Origin: Rhizobium sp. P32RR-XVIII
GTDB lineage: Bacteria; Pseudomonadota; Alphaproteobacteria; Rhizobiales; Rhizobiaceae
Reading direction: 5' to 3'
Assembly: GCF_012641395.1 (NCBI RefSeq)
Contig: NZ_JABAIH010000004.1
Location: 434,001-498,000, forward strand
DNA length: 64,000 bases
Part shown: positions 36,239 through 45,315 of the stretch, one piece after another
How positions within the stretch are numbered: position 1 is the first letter of the stretch
How the letters are laid out: each line of letters starts with the position of its first letter
Notes under the pieces: model-generated
Told to the model about the DNA's origin: nothing
The model's database searches: none
The model's input: only the letters and a program-made list of their open reading frames with translations
Program-made: the position numbers and the translations under genes

Positions 36239-37573
36239 TCAGGCTCTCCTTCCGTCGCGGATCTGCGAGAAGTAGCCATCGGTTCCGATCTGGCCGCCCT
36301 TCAGCGCGATCTGCAGGCCGTTGGTGGGCTCGTAGGTGCCATGCGCAACACAGAGGGGAGAGCCGGGCGTCTGAGGCAGAGGCAGAAGAGTGGTCAGGGC
36401 ATCGACCCGCAGTTCCTTGAGCGCATGGCTCGAGGTGTCGCCGCCTGCAATGACGGCACGCTTCAGTCTCTCACTCGTCACTAGGCTGCGAAGGATTGTC
36501 CCGAGCGCGCGCCCCAGCTTGTGGCGTGCACCCGGGACTTTGTCGATGTCGGCGCCAATGTCCGCCGACGGTCCGAGGGCGGTGTACAGGATGACGCTGC
36601 TGCCGTTCTTCAGCTTCTCTACGCCGGTGGCCACTGCGGCCACGATTGCACGCTCGCCATCTTCCGACACCAGCGCAACAGGATCGATCGGGATCGCCTC
36701 GAAACCGTCATCGATAGCGGCGCGGATCTGCCGTTCGGTTGTTGGTGACACACTGCCGGAGACGACCGCGAGCCGGTCCACAGGGCCGACATCGGGGAAC
36801 TCGGCGCTTCCCTTCAGCAGCCCCTGCTGTCGCCACGCATTGAGAAGAGCATACTCGACACCCGACGAGCCAACGACGAAGGCGCCGGCCTGGTGCGTGA
36901 TGCGCATCAACTGGCGGCCCGCCGCTTCCTGGCTCGCCGGAGAATCGACGTCGATCAGCAGAATGCCGGCCTTGCCAGCCACGAGGTCATCAACACGGCT
37001 GTCGGCGTCCGATGCGGTGATCGTCACGAGATCTGCGAGGGCAACCGGAATGTCGGTCTGCTTTGCGAGATGAAGCGTCAGGTCGGCCTCATCCATCGGA
37101 GTCACCGGATGGCGACTCATCACCGGATGGCGGTCGATGCGATACGTACGCCCCTGGTAGGCGGCAAACAGATTGCCGAAGGCCGTGTAGCGCTTCAGTT
37201 GCGGTGCACCGACGATCACCGGCACGACGGATTGACCGAACGTCGCGCGGCCGATTTCGATCGCCTTACCGATACTGCCGATGGCAGGACTGGAGTCGAA
37301 GGTTGAGCAGACCTTGTAGTGGCAGGTATTCGCACCGAGCGGTTTCAGCCATTCGAACGCGGGTGTCAGGTGCCGTTGCATCCAGTCAGGCGTCTCGCTG
37401 CGGCTTGTACTGGCGATGCCGATCGCGCGGCAATCCTTGAAGCGCGCCAGGAGCTCAGGCGAGGGGATGTCGAGAAAGAGCACAGTCGGAACGCCATTCG
37501 ACGCCAGGGCCTCCATGACATCAGTGGAGCCGGTGAAGTCGTCGCCGTAGTAACTGATGAGAAGCTCGTCCAT
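36239..37573 (-). CDS. oiaK: 3-oxo-isoapionate kinase (DUF1537 / four-carbon acid sugar kinase family)
   Basis: 444-residue kinase that would phosphorylate 3-oxo-isoapionate at O4. Family motifs: the N-terminal substrate-binding YYGDDFTGSTDVMEAL (residues 8-23) and the C-terminal nucleotide-binding VIAGGDTSSHALKEL. The N- and C-terminal DUF1537 halves are joined at about residue 250. The ATG start is used; a GTG three codons upstream overlaps the oiaX stop (GTGA at 37582-37579) and may be the true, coupled start. Cotranscribed with oiaX, which uses its product. Confidence 0.9.
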   Translation of the reverse strand: MDELLISYYGDDFTGSTDVMEALASNGVPTVLFLDIPSPELLARFKDCRAIGIASTSRSETPDWMQRHLTPAFEWLKPLGANTCHYKVCSTFDSSPAIGSIGKAIEIGRATFGQSVVPVIVGAPQLKRYTAFGNLFAAYQGRTYRIDRHPVMSRHPVTPMDEADLTLHLAKQTDIPVALADLVTITASDADSRVDDLVAGKAGILLIDVDSPASQEAAGRQLMRITHQAGAFVVGSSGVEYALLNAWRQQGLLKGSAEFPDVGPVDRLAVVSGSVSPTTERQIRAAIDDGFEAIPIDPVALVSEDGERAIVAAVATGVEKLKNGSSVILYTALGPSADIGADIDKVPGARHKLGRALGTILRSLVTSERLKRAVIAGGDTSSHALKELRVDALTTLLPLPQTPGSPLCVAHGTYEPTNGLQIALKGGQIGTDGYFSQIRDGRRA

Positions 37574-37578
37574 CGCCG

Positions 37579-38835
37579 TCACGCGCCCTTGCCGTCGGCG
37601 AACTTGGCAATTGAGGCGGCAAGCTCCGGATGACCCTTGGCGTAGGTTTCCAACGGGATGTCGGCGACGGCGGCCTGCCATGCCTGCTGCACGGCGTGAA
37701 CGCCGGCCGCCGGTCCGCCAGGGTGGCTGACGATGCCGCCGCCGCAGAGGTAGAGAAGATCAGTGGTGCGGCCCGTCCGCTGGTAGGTCTCCGGGGCTTG
37801 TCCTCCCCACTGTCCGGAGCCGGCGACAGGAAGCGGGCAGTCCGAGGCATCGAACAGCGGCGTGCTGACAGCCTTGAAGGAGGAGACGAAGCTTTCGTCC
37901 GGCTCCCAATACTTGACCCTGATGCCGTTGATCTGGAACTGGTCGACGCCGAGCAGCCGCCAGAATTGCTGGTAGACCGTGAAGTCCATCCCAGCGCCTG
38001 GATGGCGCGTCAGCACGTCCCAACCGTTTCGGTGCGCGTGCAGCACCAGATTGGAGCGCTTGCGGAGAAAGCTCATGCCGCCGAAGCCGATAGAGTTGAT
38101 GTTGACGACGGCGCAGTTGCCGCCCGCGTTGGCAACGATGTCGTGATTGCGCATCATTTCGTCCGGGTCGGCATGGGAGATCCCGAAGGCATACATGACC
38201 TTCTTGCCGGTCTTCTGCTCGTGATCGAGAATGCGCGGCATGATCGCTGCAACGCGCTCCTTGAGCGGCGAATAGACCGGGCTCATCAGCTTCTCGTCGT
38301 CTTTGATGAAATCCACACCAGATTCGATCAGTTCGCCGACGAGCTCCGCCGTCTCGTGCGGCCGCAGCCCGAGCGCCGGCTTGACGATCGTTCCGATGAT
38401 GGGGCGGCCCTCAACGCCGGTCAGACGGCGACTGCCGGGAATCCCGAACTGCGGCCCGGGATGCGCTCCCTTGAAGGCGTCCGGCAGTTTCATGTCGACG
38501 ATGCGGATGCCGGTCATGCCCTTGATGGAATAAACGCCACCGATCGCGATGGCCATCAGCGCCGAGAGGTCCGTGCCGATCGCATCCAGTGGAAAGGCGA
38601 TGTCAACGTCGGCGCGCCGCAGCCGAGTGCCGGAAGAGACCTCGGGCCAGGTCGGATTGCTCGCGTCATCAAGGTGCCGAATTCCAACGACACGGGCCGC
38701 CACACGTGACTTCAGTTCCTCCGTCTCACCGGGAACCGGCACGAAGGTTCCCGTCGACTGGTCGCTGGCGATCTTGTCCGCCATCGCTTCGACGCTGCCG
38801 GGCGTTTCGATGCGGTAGGTCACGGTAATCATCAT
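37579..38835 (-). CDS. oiaX: RuBisCO-like protein, 3-oxo-isoapionate-4-phosphate transcarboxylase/hydrolase
   Basis: 418-residue RuBisCO large-subunit homologue lacking CO2-fixation function. The TIM barrel retains GTIVKPALGL (K152) and the carbamylation/metal motif DFIKDDEKLMSP (K178, D180, E181) and LVLHAHRNG. Bona fide RuBisCO's mobile loop 6 lysine motif is absent; in its place is INGIRVKYWEPDES. In the described apiose pathway this RLP class transfers a carboxylate within 3-oxo-isoapionate 4-phosphate and hydrolyses it to 3-phosphoglycerate and glycolate. First gene of the operon, divergent from the GntR regulator. The start codon is one of two adjacent ATGs, with the AGAGGAG ribosome site rather far upstream. 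Confidence 0.9.
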   Translation of the reverse strand: MMITVTYRIETPGSVEAMADKIASDQSTGTFVPVPGETEELKSRVAARVVGIRHLDDASNPTWPEVSSGTRLRRADVDIAFPLDAIGTDLSALMAIAIGGVYSIKGMTGIRIVDMKLPDAFKGAHPGPQFGIPGSRRLTGVEGRPIIGTIVKPALGLRPHETAELVGELIESGVDFIKDDEKLMSPVYSPLKERVAAIMPRILDHEQKTGKKVMYAFGISHADPDEMMRNHDIVANAGGNCAVVNINSIGFGGMSFLRKRSNLVLHAHRNGWDVLTRHPGAGMDFTVYQQFWRLLGVDQFQINGIRVKYWEPDESFVSSFKAVSTPLFDASDCPLPVAGSGQWGGQAPETYQRTGRTTDLLYLCGGGIVSHPGGPAAGVHAVQQAWQAAVADIPLETYAKGHPELAASIAKFADGKGA

Positions 38836-38891
38836 GGAAATGCCGGTTGCTCCTCTGGCCACGAAAGATTGTCATGGCGTCAACTCGTGAT

Positions 38892-38904
38892 CTGGTATAA
38901 TGAG
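38892..38904. promoter_or_regulatory. Candidate GntR operator in the oiaX / gntR intergenic region
   Basis: CTGGTATAATGAG between the divergent oiaX and regulator genes, one base different from two other copies in this locus. Placement fits repression of oiaX and autoregulation. The sequence is only weakly dyad-symmetric, so the exact operator boundaries are uncertain. Confidence 0.75.
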
Positions 38905-38997
38905 TATCCCAACCGATGGGAAGCAAAATTTTCGGCAGCGTGAATTTTGCAAGCGCGCTTTGTCGTCAGCCCGGAAGGTGGTAGGGGAGGAGACATT

Positions 38998-39720
38998 TTG
39001 AGCCAGCGAGACGTTATGACCCAACCCGTCGAACAGATTGTGCGTCGAAAATTGTCCGACGAAGTGTTTGATCGGCTAGAGCGGATGATCACCTCCGGTG
39101 AACTTCGGCCTGGCGATGAGATGCCATCCGAGCGTGTCCTCATGGAGCGCTTCGGCGTGGGCCGGCCTGCCATTCGCGAAGCCATGCAATCGCTTGCCAA
39201 CAAAGGCCTGGTCAGTATTTCACATGGCGAGCGGGCGAAGGTCCTCAGGTTGACGGCAAAGTCGATATTTCGTCAGGTCGATCTGACCGCGAAGATCATG
39301 TTGTCGCAATCGGCGGACTCGCTGGAGCATCTCAAGAGTGCGCGCATCTTCTTCGAGCGCGGCATGGCGCGCGAGGCCGCGCAGCGCGCCTCCGAGAAGG
39401 ATATCGGCGACCTCAGGGAGATCATCGAGCGCCAACGGGAGTCCCTCGGGCAGGCCGAAGAGTTCATCAGCGCGGACATGGAATTCCACACCCGCATCGC
39501 GCAGATTTCAGGCAATCCGATCTACGTCGCCGTCAGCGAAGCGATGCTCGCATGGCTGAAGGAATATCACACCGAGATGCTGATCTGGACCGGCAAGGAA
39601 AAATTCACGCTGGTCGAGCACGAGGAGATCGTCGACCGATTGGCGGCCAATGACGCCGACGGCTCGGAGATGGCGATGCTCAAGCATCTTGAACGATCCA
39701 GGGCTTTGTACGGAAAATGA
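38998..39720 (+). CDS. FadR-type GntR regulator of the apiose locus
   Basis: 240 residues. N-terminal winged helix RRKLSDEVFDRLERMITSGELRPGDEMPSERVLMERFGVGRPAIREAMQSLANKGLV, then an all-helical FCD-type effector domain with metal/ligand residues around ADMEFHTRIAQISGNP and VEHEEIVDRLAANDADG. I choose the TTG start because GGGGAGGAG lies 5 bases upstream; the ATG at 39016 has no ribosome site. Divergent from oiaX, so it is the likely pathway repressor, relieved by an intermediate such as apionate. The operator candidate is CTGGTATRATGAG. Confidence 0.92.
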   Translation: MSQRDVMTQPVEQIVRRKLSDEVFDRLERMITSGELRPGDEMPSERVLMERFGVGRPAIREAMQSLANKGLVSISHGERAKVLRLTAKSIFRQVDLTAKIMLSQSADSLEHLKSARIFFERGMAREAAQRASEKDIGDLREIIERQRESLGQAEEFISADMEFHTRIAQISGNPIYVAVSEAMLAWLKEYHTEMLIWTGKEKFTLVEHEEIVDRLAANDADGSEMAMLKHLERSRALYGK

Positions 39721-39841
39721 GCAACGCGTGCTGAGGCCCACGGACCTGCGCGTTCTGGCTCGTAGCCGCGGTGAATGGCACTTTTAATCCGTTTGGGCGC
39801 CGCTTACATATGCCTTGTCACGGCCCTCGCTCGGGAATCCA

Positions 39842-40498
39842 ATGATCGTTGCCCTCCGAAATGTCAGCAAATCCTATTCGACGGCGGAGGGGGTGCTGAA
39901 TGTGCTGCGCGGCGTAGATCTCGATCTCGATGCCGGCCGGACGATGGCCCTTACCGGCGAGTCCGGAAGCGGAAAGAGTACGCTGTTGCACCTCGTCGCA
40001 GCATTAGATCAACCCGATGCTGGCAAGATCGTCGTTGACGGGACTGATATCACCACCCTTGATGAAAGCGGTCGCGCCGCCTACCGCCGCAAGACTGTTG
40101 GCCTCGTCTTTCAGCAATTCAACCTCATTCCCTCCTTGGATGTCGCTGCCAATCTGGCCTTCCACAGCCGGCTCGCTGGTCGCCATGAGCCGGAATGGGT
40201 GGATGAGCTCGCCGATCGTCTGGGACTAAAGGGGCTTCTCAAGCGATATCCCGAGCAGCTTTCAGGCGGACAGCAGCAAAGGGTGGCCATCGGACGTACG
40301 CTTGCGGCCCGTCCCAGGCTTGTGCTCGCCGACGAGCCGACCGGAAATCTTGACGAGGCGACTGGCGACGCGGTGGTATCGGCCATGCTGTCGCTGGTCG
40401 CGGACACCGATGCGGCATTGCTGATGGTGACGCACTCGCTGAGGCTCGCAGCGAAGCTGGATGTCCATGTCAATCTCAGCGCGGGGCGGGTCGACTGA
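39842..40498 (+). CDS. ABC transporter ATP-binding protein (LolD/MacB type)
   Basis: 218-residue ATPase: Walker A GESGSGKST (residues 39-47), Q-loop FQQFNLIPSL, signature LSGGQQQRVAIGRTL, Walker B LVLADEPTGNLDE. Partner of the FtsX-like permease that starts on the last base of its stop codon. Such pairs extract lipids or lipoproteins or drive mechanotransmission rather than solute uptake. A longer in-frame start at 39815 is less likely. Confidence 0.92.
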   Translation: MIVALRNVSKSYSTAEGVLNVLRGVDLDLDAGRTMALTGESGSGKSTLLHLVAALDQPDAGKIVVDGTDITTLDESGRAAYRRKTVGLVFQQFNLIPSLDVAANLAFHSRLAGRHEPEWVDELADRLGLKGLLKRYPEQLSGGQQQRVAIGRTLAARPRLVLADEPTGNLDEATGDAVVSAMLSLVADTDAALLMVTHSLRLAAKLDVHVNLSAGRVD

Positions 40499-42906
40499 TG
40501 TTTCTGACGGCGCTCGGCGCCCTTCTTTCGCATTGGCGTCGCCGGCCGTTCCAGCTGGCAATGCTGATGCTGGGGCTCTCGCTTGCCACTGCGCTGTGGT
40601 CGGGGGTGCAGGCCATCAACGCAGAGGCTCGCGCCAGCTATGCGCGCGCCGCCTCCATGCTCGGTCAGGATCGGCTCGAACAGCTCGTCTCGGCTGACGG
40701 CGCGCCGTTTTCACAGCAGACCTTTGTCGCGCTGAGGCGCGCAGGATGGCTGGTCTCGCCCGTGCTGGAAGGCGACCTTCGCATCGGCGGCGTTCGGCTT
40801 CACGTCATCGGCATCGATCCGCTCAGCATTCCGGATGAAGCCCATCAGGTGGATTTGGGCGGAACGGGGAACCTGCGCGATTTTGCGACGCCGCCTGGCC
40901 AGCTGATCGTCTCGACCGAAACGGCAGATCGGCTCCGGAGCCTGCCGCTGCCTCCACTGCGGGTCGCCGGGCAGATGCTGCCGAATACAGCGATAACCGA
41001 CATCGGGATAGCCCAAACACTTCTCGGCAAGCCGGACCAGCTGAGCAAGCTCATCGTGGCGCGTGATCAGCCTGAAGGCCTGCCTCCGATCGACCAAATA
41101 GCACCCGAACTGGTCCTGAAGCAGCCCGATGCCCAAGGCGACATTGGCCGGCTGACCGACAGCTTCCACCTCAACCTGACCGCGTTCGGATTCCTTGCGT
41201 TCGCGGTCGGCCTGTTCATCGTCTATTCCGCGATAGGCCTGGCCTTCGAGCAGCGACGATCCACGTTCCGGACGTTGAGATCCCTCGGCGTTTCAGCCAC
41301 CGCCTTGACCCTCTTGTTGTTGGGAGAACTTCTTGTGCTTTCGACAGCCGCGGGTCTGGCCGGCGTCGCGCTCGGCTATGTCGTGGCCGCCGTTCTTCTT
41401 CCGGGTGTCGCCGCGACGCTGCAGGGTCTCTACGGCGCTGCCGTTCCCGGAACATTGTCCTTTCGTCCGGAATGGTGGGCGGCCGGCTTGGGGATCGCCA
41501 TAGCAGGTGCGTTGCTGTCATCGGCGCAAAGCCTCTGGCGCGTGTGGCGCATGCCGCTTCTCGCACCGGCGCAGCCGAGGGCTTGGGCGAGGGCCTCGGA
41601 GGCAGGGCTGCGCTGGCAGGCGGTTCTTGCACTGGCGTTGTTGATCCTGTCGGCCGCGCTCGCCCATTGGGGACGTGGTCTGCCTGCGGGTTTCGGGGTT
41701 CTGGGTGGCCTCCTGCTTGGCGCAGCGCTGCTTCTGCCCGTCTTGCTCGGTCTTATCTTGTTTGCCTTGCAGCGCGCCTCGAAACAGGCGCTGACGGTCT
41801 GGTTCTGGGCGGATACGCGCCAACAGCTCCCGGGTCTGTCGCTCGCGCTCATGGCGCTGTTGCTTGCGCTGTCAGCGAATATCGGTGTCGGAACCATGGT
41901 ATCGAGCTTCCGGGCGACGTTTGTCGGATGGCTCGATCAGCGGCTCGCTGCCGAGCTTTACGTGACCGCGCGGAGCGAAGACGAGGCGGCAAGGCTGCGA
42001 ATGTGGCTTCCGCAGCACGTCGATGCCATTCTTCCGATCTGGAATGTGGACGGCGAGGTTCTCGGTCAGCGCGTGCAGATATATGGCGTGGCCGACGACA
42101 GGACCTATCGCGATCACTGGCCGCTTCTCGACGGCACGCCGGATGTTTGGGATCGCGTCGCTCAAGGGAGCGGGGTCTTGATCAACGAGCAGCTTTGGCG
42201 GCGCGAGCGGCTGTCGATCGGCGATACAATTTCGCTCGGCGCCGGGTGGAAGACAGAAATTGCCGGGGTGTATTCGGACTATGGAAATCCGATGGGACAG
42301 GTGATCGTCGGCATCGATCAGTTGGTGTCGCACCACCCGGACGTGCCGCGCCTTCGATACGGATTGCGGATTGCGCCCGACGGTGTCGAACAGGTTCGAG
42401 ACAGGCTGGTCAGCGAGTTCGGTCTGCCGCCCGGGAATGTCGTGGACCAGGCGAGCCTCAAGCGGGCTTCCGTTGCGATTTTCGAGCGGACGTTCTCTGT
42501 CACCGCCGCATTGAACATACTGACCCTCATGGTTGCGGGTCTTGCGATGTTCGCAAGCCTGCTTACCTTGTCAGGCATTCGCCTTCCGCAGCTCGCTCCG
42601 GTTTGGGCGCTGGGGGTGACGAGGCGTAAGCTGGTTCTGCTCGAACTGGCCCGGACCATGGCGCTCTGCGTGATGACGCTGCTCGCGGCATTGCCCGTTG
42701 GCCTGGGACTCGCCTGGGTTCTGCTTGCGATCGTCAACGTCGAAGCTTTCGGTTGGCGGTTGCCGATGCGGGTGTTCCCGACCGACTGGCTGCGGCTCGG
42801 CGTGATTGCCTCGGCCGCAGCACTTCTGTCGGTCCTGATTCCGCTCAGCCGTTTGGCAAAGGTCGCGCCTTCCGATCTGCTCAAGGTATTCGCCAATGAA
42901 CGCTAA
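40498..42906 (+). CDS. FtsX/LolC/MacB-like ABC transporter permease
   Basis: 802-residue permease with one N-terminal membrane helix, a periplasmic domain (about 45-220), several central membrane helices (about 230-470), a second periplasmic domain and a final three-helix FtsX domain (ILTLMVAGLAMFASLLTLSG, RTMALCVMTLLAALPVGLGLAWVLL, LGVIASAAALLSVLIPLSRLAKVAPSDLLKVF). It is a duplicated FtsX architecture like AttF/AttG-type or YbbP-type permeases. Overlaps the ATPase by one base and the next gene by 11 bases, forming a tight three-gene operon. Confidence 0.92.
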   Translation: MFLTALGALLSHWRRRPFQLAMLMLGLSLATALWSGVQAINAEARASYARAASMLGQDRLEQLVSADGAPFSQQTFVALRRAGWLVSPVLEGDLRIGGVRLHVIGIDPLSIPDEAHQVDLGGTGNLRDFATPPGQLIVSTETADRLRSLPLPPLRVAGQMLPNTAITDIGIAQTLLGKPDQLSKLIVARDQPEGLPPIDQIAPELVLKQPDAQGDIGRLTDSFHLNLTAFGFLAFAVGLFIVYSAIGLAFEQRRSTFRTLRSLGVSATALTLLLLGELLVLSTAAGLAGVALGYVVAAVLLPGVAATLQGLYGAAVPGTLSFRPEWWAAGLGIAIAGALLSSAQSLWRVWRMPLLAPAQPRAWARASEAGLRWQAVLALALLILSAALAHWGRGLPAGFGVLGGLLLGAALLLPVLLGLILFALQRASKQALTVWFWADTRQQLPGLSLALMALLLALSANIGVGTMVSSFRATFVGWLDQRLAAELYVTARSEDEAARLRMWLPQHVDAILPIWNVDGEVLGQRVQIYGVADDRTYRDHWPLLDGTPDVWDRVAQGSGVLINEQLWRRERLSIGDTISLGAGWKTEIAGVYSDYGNPMGQVIVGIDQLVSHHPDVPRLRYGLRIAPDGVEQVRDRLVSEFGLPPGNVVDQASLKRASVAIFERTFSVTAALNILTLMVAGLAMFASLLTLSGIRLPQLAPVWALGVTRRKLVLLELARTMALCVMTLLAALPVGLGLAWVLLAIVNVEAFGWRLPMRVFPTDWLRLGVIASAAALLSVLIPLSRLAKVAPSDLLKVFANER

Positions 42907-43975
42907 ATCGATGCTCGCAGCCGCTTTGGGCCTGGTGTTCCTCTTCTCGGCAGCCGGAGAAGCATCACCGCAAGGCTTTGCGGGACTGGGGACGAGCGCC
43001 GAGGGCTTCGCCATACCGAAGCCGGGCACCGAGGTTCAATTTCCGGCGGATCATGGACCTCACCCGGATTTTCGGATCGAGTGGTGGTACGTGACCGCCA
43101 ATCTCAAAGGGGCCGATGGGAAAGATTACGGCGCGCAATGGACACTTTTCCGCTCAGCGATGGCGCCGGGCGAGAAATCCGGCTGGGCAAGTCCGCAGGT
43201 ATGGCTGGCGCACGCGGCGATAACCACATCAGCGGAGCAGCATGTGGCGGAGCGGCTTGCCCGCGGCGGCGTCGGACAGGCGGGGGTGACGACGACTCCA
43301 TTTGCGGCATGGATCGACAATTGGCACATGAAGAACATCGGCGGCCCGCGCCCCGGCGACGATGAACTCTCCAACCTCGAGATCAGCGCGACCGGGAAGG
43401 ATTTCGGGTACAGCTTGAACCTCCAGGCCAGCGAGCCGCCTGTCTTGCAGGGGGAAAACGGCTATTCCGTCAAATCCGCGGCAGGGCAGGCGAGCTTCTA
43501 TTATTCGCAGCCCTTCTACAAGGTGAACGGAACGCTGGCGCTGCCCAAGGGGAGGGTCGAGGTAACGGGTCTGGCCTGGCTGGATCACGAATGGTCTTCG
43601 CAGCCTCTTTCAGCCGAACAGACCGGGTGGGACTGGTTTTCGCTTCATCTCGATACCGGCGAAAAGATAATGGGGTTCCGGCTTCGCGACCAGGGATCCG
43701 GCTATACGTCGGCTACTTGGATATCGAAGGACGGCCGGCCCACGCCGCTGAAGCCTGACGCCCTGAGAGTCACGCCATTGGCAACCGCAAAGGTCGCGAA
43801 CAGAGACATCCCCATCAAATGGCGGGTGGAGATTCCCGAACACGGTTTCTCGATTACGACGACGCCGCTTAATCCATCGGCGTGGATGGCGACCAGGACG
43901 CCTTACTGGGAGGGGCCGATTACGTTCGAGGGCACGACGGGCGGCCGGGGCTACCTAGAAATGACCGGTTATTAG
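42896..43975 (+). CDS. Secreted AttH/CrtC-like lipocalin-fold protein
   Basis: 359-residue exported protein with signal peptide (cleavage near GEAS). It resembles the predicted secreted hydrolase group that includes AttH of Agrobacterium and the CrtC carotenoid hydratase fold: FPADHGPHPDFRIEWWYVTANLKG, WLAHAAIT, TGLAWLDHEWSSQPL, GWDWFSLHLDTGEKIMGFRLRD and the end WEGPITFEGTTGGRGYLEMTGY. These tandem domains likely bind a hydrophobic molecule. Together with the LolD/FtsX pair it forms the widespread three-gene unit 'ABC ATPase, FtsX permease, CrtC-like protein', whose substrate is not known. Confidence 0.88.
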   Translation: MNAKSMLAAALGLVFLFSAAGEASPQGFAGLGTSAEGFAIPKPGTEVQFPADHGPHPDFRIEWWYVTANLKGADGKDYGAQWTLFRSAMAPGEKSGWASPQVWLAHAAITTSAEQHVAERLARGGVGQAGVTTTPFAAWIDNWHMKNIGGPRPGDDELSNLEISATGKDFGYSLNLQASEPPVLQGENGYSVKSAAGQASFYYSQPFYKVNGTLALPKGRVEVTGLAWLDHEWSSQPLSAEQTGWDWFSLHLDTGEKIMGFRLRDQGSGYTSATWISKDGRPTPLKPDALRVTPLATAKVANRDIPIKWRVEIPEHGFSITTTPLNPSAWMATRTPYWEGPITFEGTTGGRGYLEMTGY

Positions 43976-43984
43976 AGAGACTTT

Positions 43985-44197
43985 CTAACCGGCCGCACGC
44001 GCCGGGACGTGGGTCGCTGCCGTTCGCCGTCCGTGAATCTCATTCATAATTTGTGCGAGCCGGTGAGCCTCCCGCTCGTCGAGTCCTTCCTGGATCTGTC
44101 CGCCGAACGATGCGGGCGATTCCGCCACATGATCCCAGACGATCCACCGATCCATCGGATCGCAGATCACGTCGAATTGAGGCATTGCATTCGTCAT
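43985..44197 (-). CDS. Small conserved hypothetical protein
   Basis: 70 residues: MTNAMPQFDVICDPMDRWIVWDHVAESPASFGGQIQ at the N-terminus (quoted in part: DPMDRWIVWDHVAESPA), then a helix EREAHRLAQIMNEIHGRR. No signal peptide and no domain I recognise. Sized and composed like the short unknowns common in rhizobia. It ends 10 bases from the convergent CrtC-like gene. Confidence 0.6.
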   Translation of the reverse strand: MTNAMPQFDVICDPMDRWIVWDHVAESPASFGGQIQEGLDEREAHRLAQIMNEIHGRRTAATHVPARAAG

Positions 44198-44213
44198 TCA
44201 CATCAGCCTTCGG

Positions 44214-44465
44214 TCACTCCCTTCGGAATAGGGCGAAAACCGTTAACATGCGCTTTCCGAACCACGCGACTGTACGTCCCTTAGTTTTTGTAGGAATGAT
44301 CGGATAACCGAGAAAGTACCAGGCGAGCGCAGTGCCTAGTCCGGTTGTTACTGGAGCCGCCTTGTCGCCGGTGACGATCCAGGCGAAAAGGGCAGCTGCC
44401 ACGGCAATGATGACGAGGTCAATTCGCCTCGGCCGGCGGCGGTTGGGATCTGTTTGCTCTCGCAT
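44214..44465 (-). CDS. Small predicted membrane protein
   Basis: 83 residues with two hydrophobic stretches (DLVIIAVAAALFAWIVTG and TGLGTALAWYFLGYPII) flanked by positively charged ends (RRRPRR near the start). No family recognised. It reads in the same direction as the 70-residue gene 16 bases downstream and could be cotranscribed. Support is codon-frame openness, topology and lack of competing genes. Confidence 0.45.
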   Translation of the reverse strand: MREQTDPNRRRPRRIDLVIIAVAAALFAWIVTGDKAAPVTTGLGTALAWYFLGYPIIPTKTKGRTVAWFGKRMLTVFALFRRE

Positions 44466-44649
44466 GATCTACAACTTACCGTCGAATTTTTTTGAGTAAA
44501 ACCCAAGTGAACGGCTTGGTTTACGAATTTCCCTCTCCGACGGCGCGCCATTCCATTTCGAAACGCGGCAGTCATCTTGCTTGTTGAACTGCCAGCCGGT
44601 AAACCGGCGCGAAGTGGTCAAAAGTCACCGCTCGCTGTATCGGGGATCC

Positions 44650-45171
44650 ATGTCCGGCATCAGAAAGACCATCGTAGTTGCCGTGTCTGAAAACGGCATC
44701 ATAGGGCGCGACGGCGACATGCCATGGCGGCTTTCGACTGACCTCAAGCGTTTCAAGGCAATAACGTTTGGGAAGCCGCTGGTTATCGGACGCAAGACCT
44801 ATGAAAGTCTCGGCGGCAAACCATTGCCTGGGCGTCATCATGTCGTGATCTCCCGGAGTGCGACGATCGAGCACCCGGACGTGACGATGGCCCACTCCCT
44901 TTCCGAGGCAATCGACATTGCCGAAAGGCTGGCGCGCGAGTCCGGCCAGACCGAAATCATCATCGGCGGCGGCGGCGAAATCTATTCGCAGGCAATGGAA
45001 CTCACGGATCGCATGTGCGTGACGCATGTGCAAACGCATGTGGCAGGTGATACGTCTTTCCCCTCGATAGACCCCGCCGTCTGGACGGTGGTTGAAACAC
45101 TCGAGGTGCCCGCCGGGGAAAAGGACAATTATCCGACGCGCTTTGTCGTCTATGAGCGCCGCAGGTCCTAA
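44650..45171 (+). CDS. folA: Dihydrofolate reductase
   Basis: 173-residue DHFR, regenerating tetrahydrofolate after thymidylate synthesis. Motifs: VVAVSENGIIGRDGDMPWRLSTDLKRFK (catalytic acid D31), GKPLVIGRKTYESLGGKPLPGRHHVVISR and EIIIGGGGEIYSQAM. The ATG at 44650 is set by homology; an upstream in-frame extension is not DHFR-like. It normally neighbours thyA in related genomes as I recall, but here thyA is 25 kb away. Starts the core block folA-hflK-hflC-DUF2065-degP. Confidence 0.95.
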   Translation: MSGIRKTIVVAVSENGIIGRDGDMPWRLSTDLKRFKAITFGKPLVIGRKTYESLGGKPLPGRHHVVISRSATIEHPDVTMAHSLSEAIDIAERLARESGQTEIIIGGGGEIYSQAMELTDRMCVTHVQTHVAGDTSFPSIDPAVWTVVETLEVPAGEKDNYPTRFVVYERRRS

Positions 45172-45315
45172 AAACAAAATATTTATCAATAATCATCGCC
45201 AAGTTCTTCACGCCGCGTTGAAAGCGGCGGCGCCGACACCTATAACGGTCACAATCGCTCAAGCCCGCTGCCCCCGCAGGCAAAATGATCGAGAGTCAAC
45301 GAATAAGAGGTTTTG

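Noticed and set aside
37579..38835. RuBisCO for CO2 fixation
   Set aside because: The protein keeps the KDDE motif but lacks the loop-6 lysine region, and its neighbours (DUF1537 kinase, ApnO, ApdG, ApnL) match the apiose RuBisCO-like pathway. No phosphoribulokinase or carboxysome genes are present.
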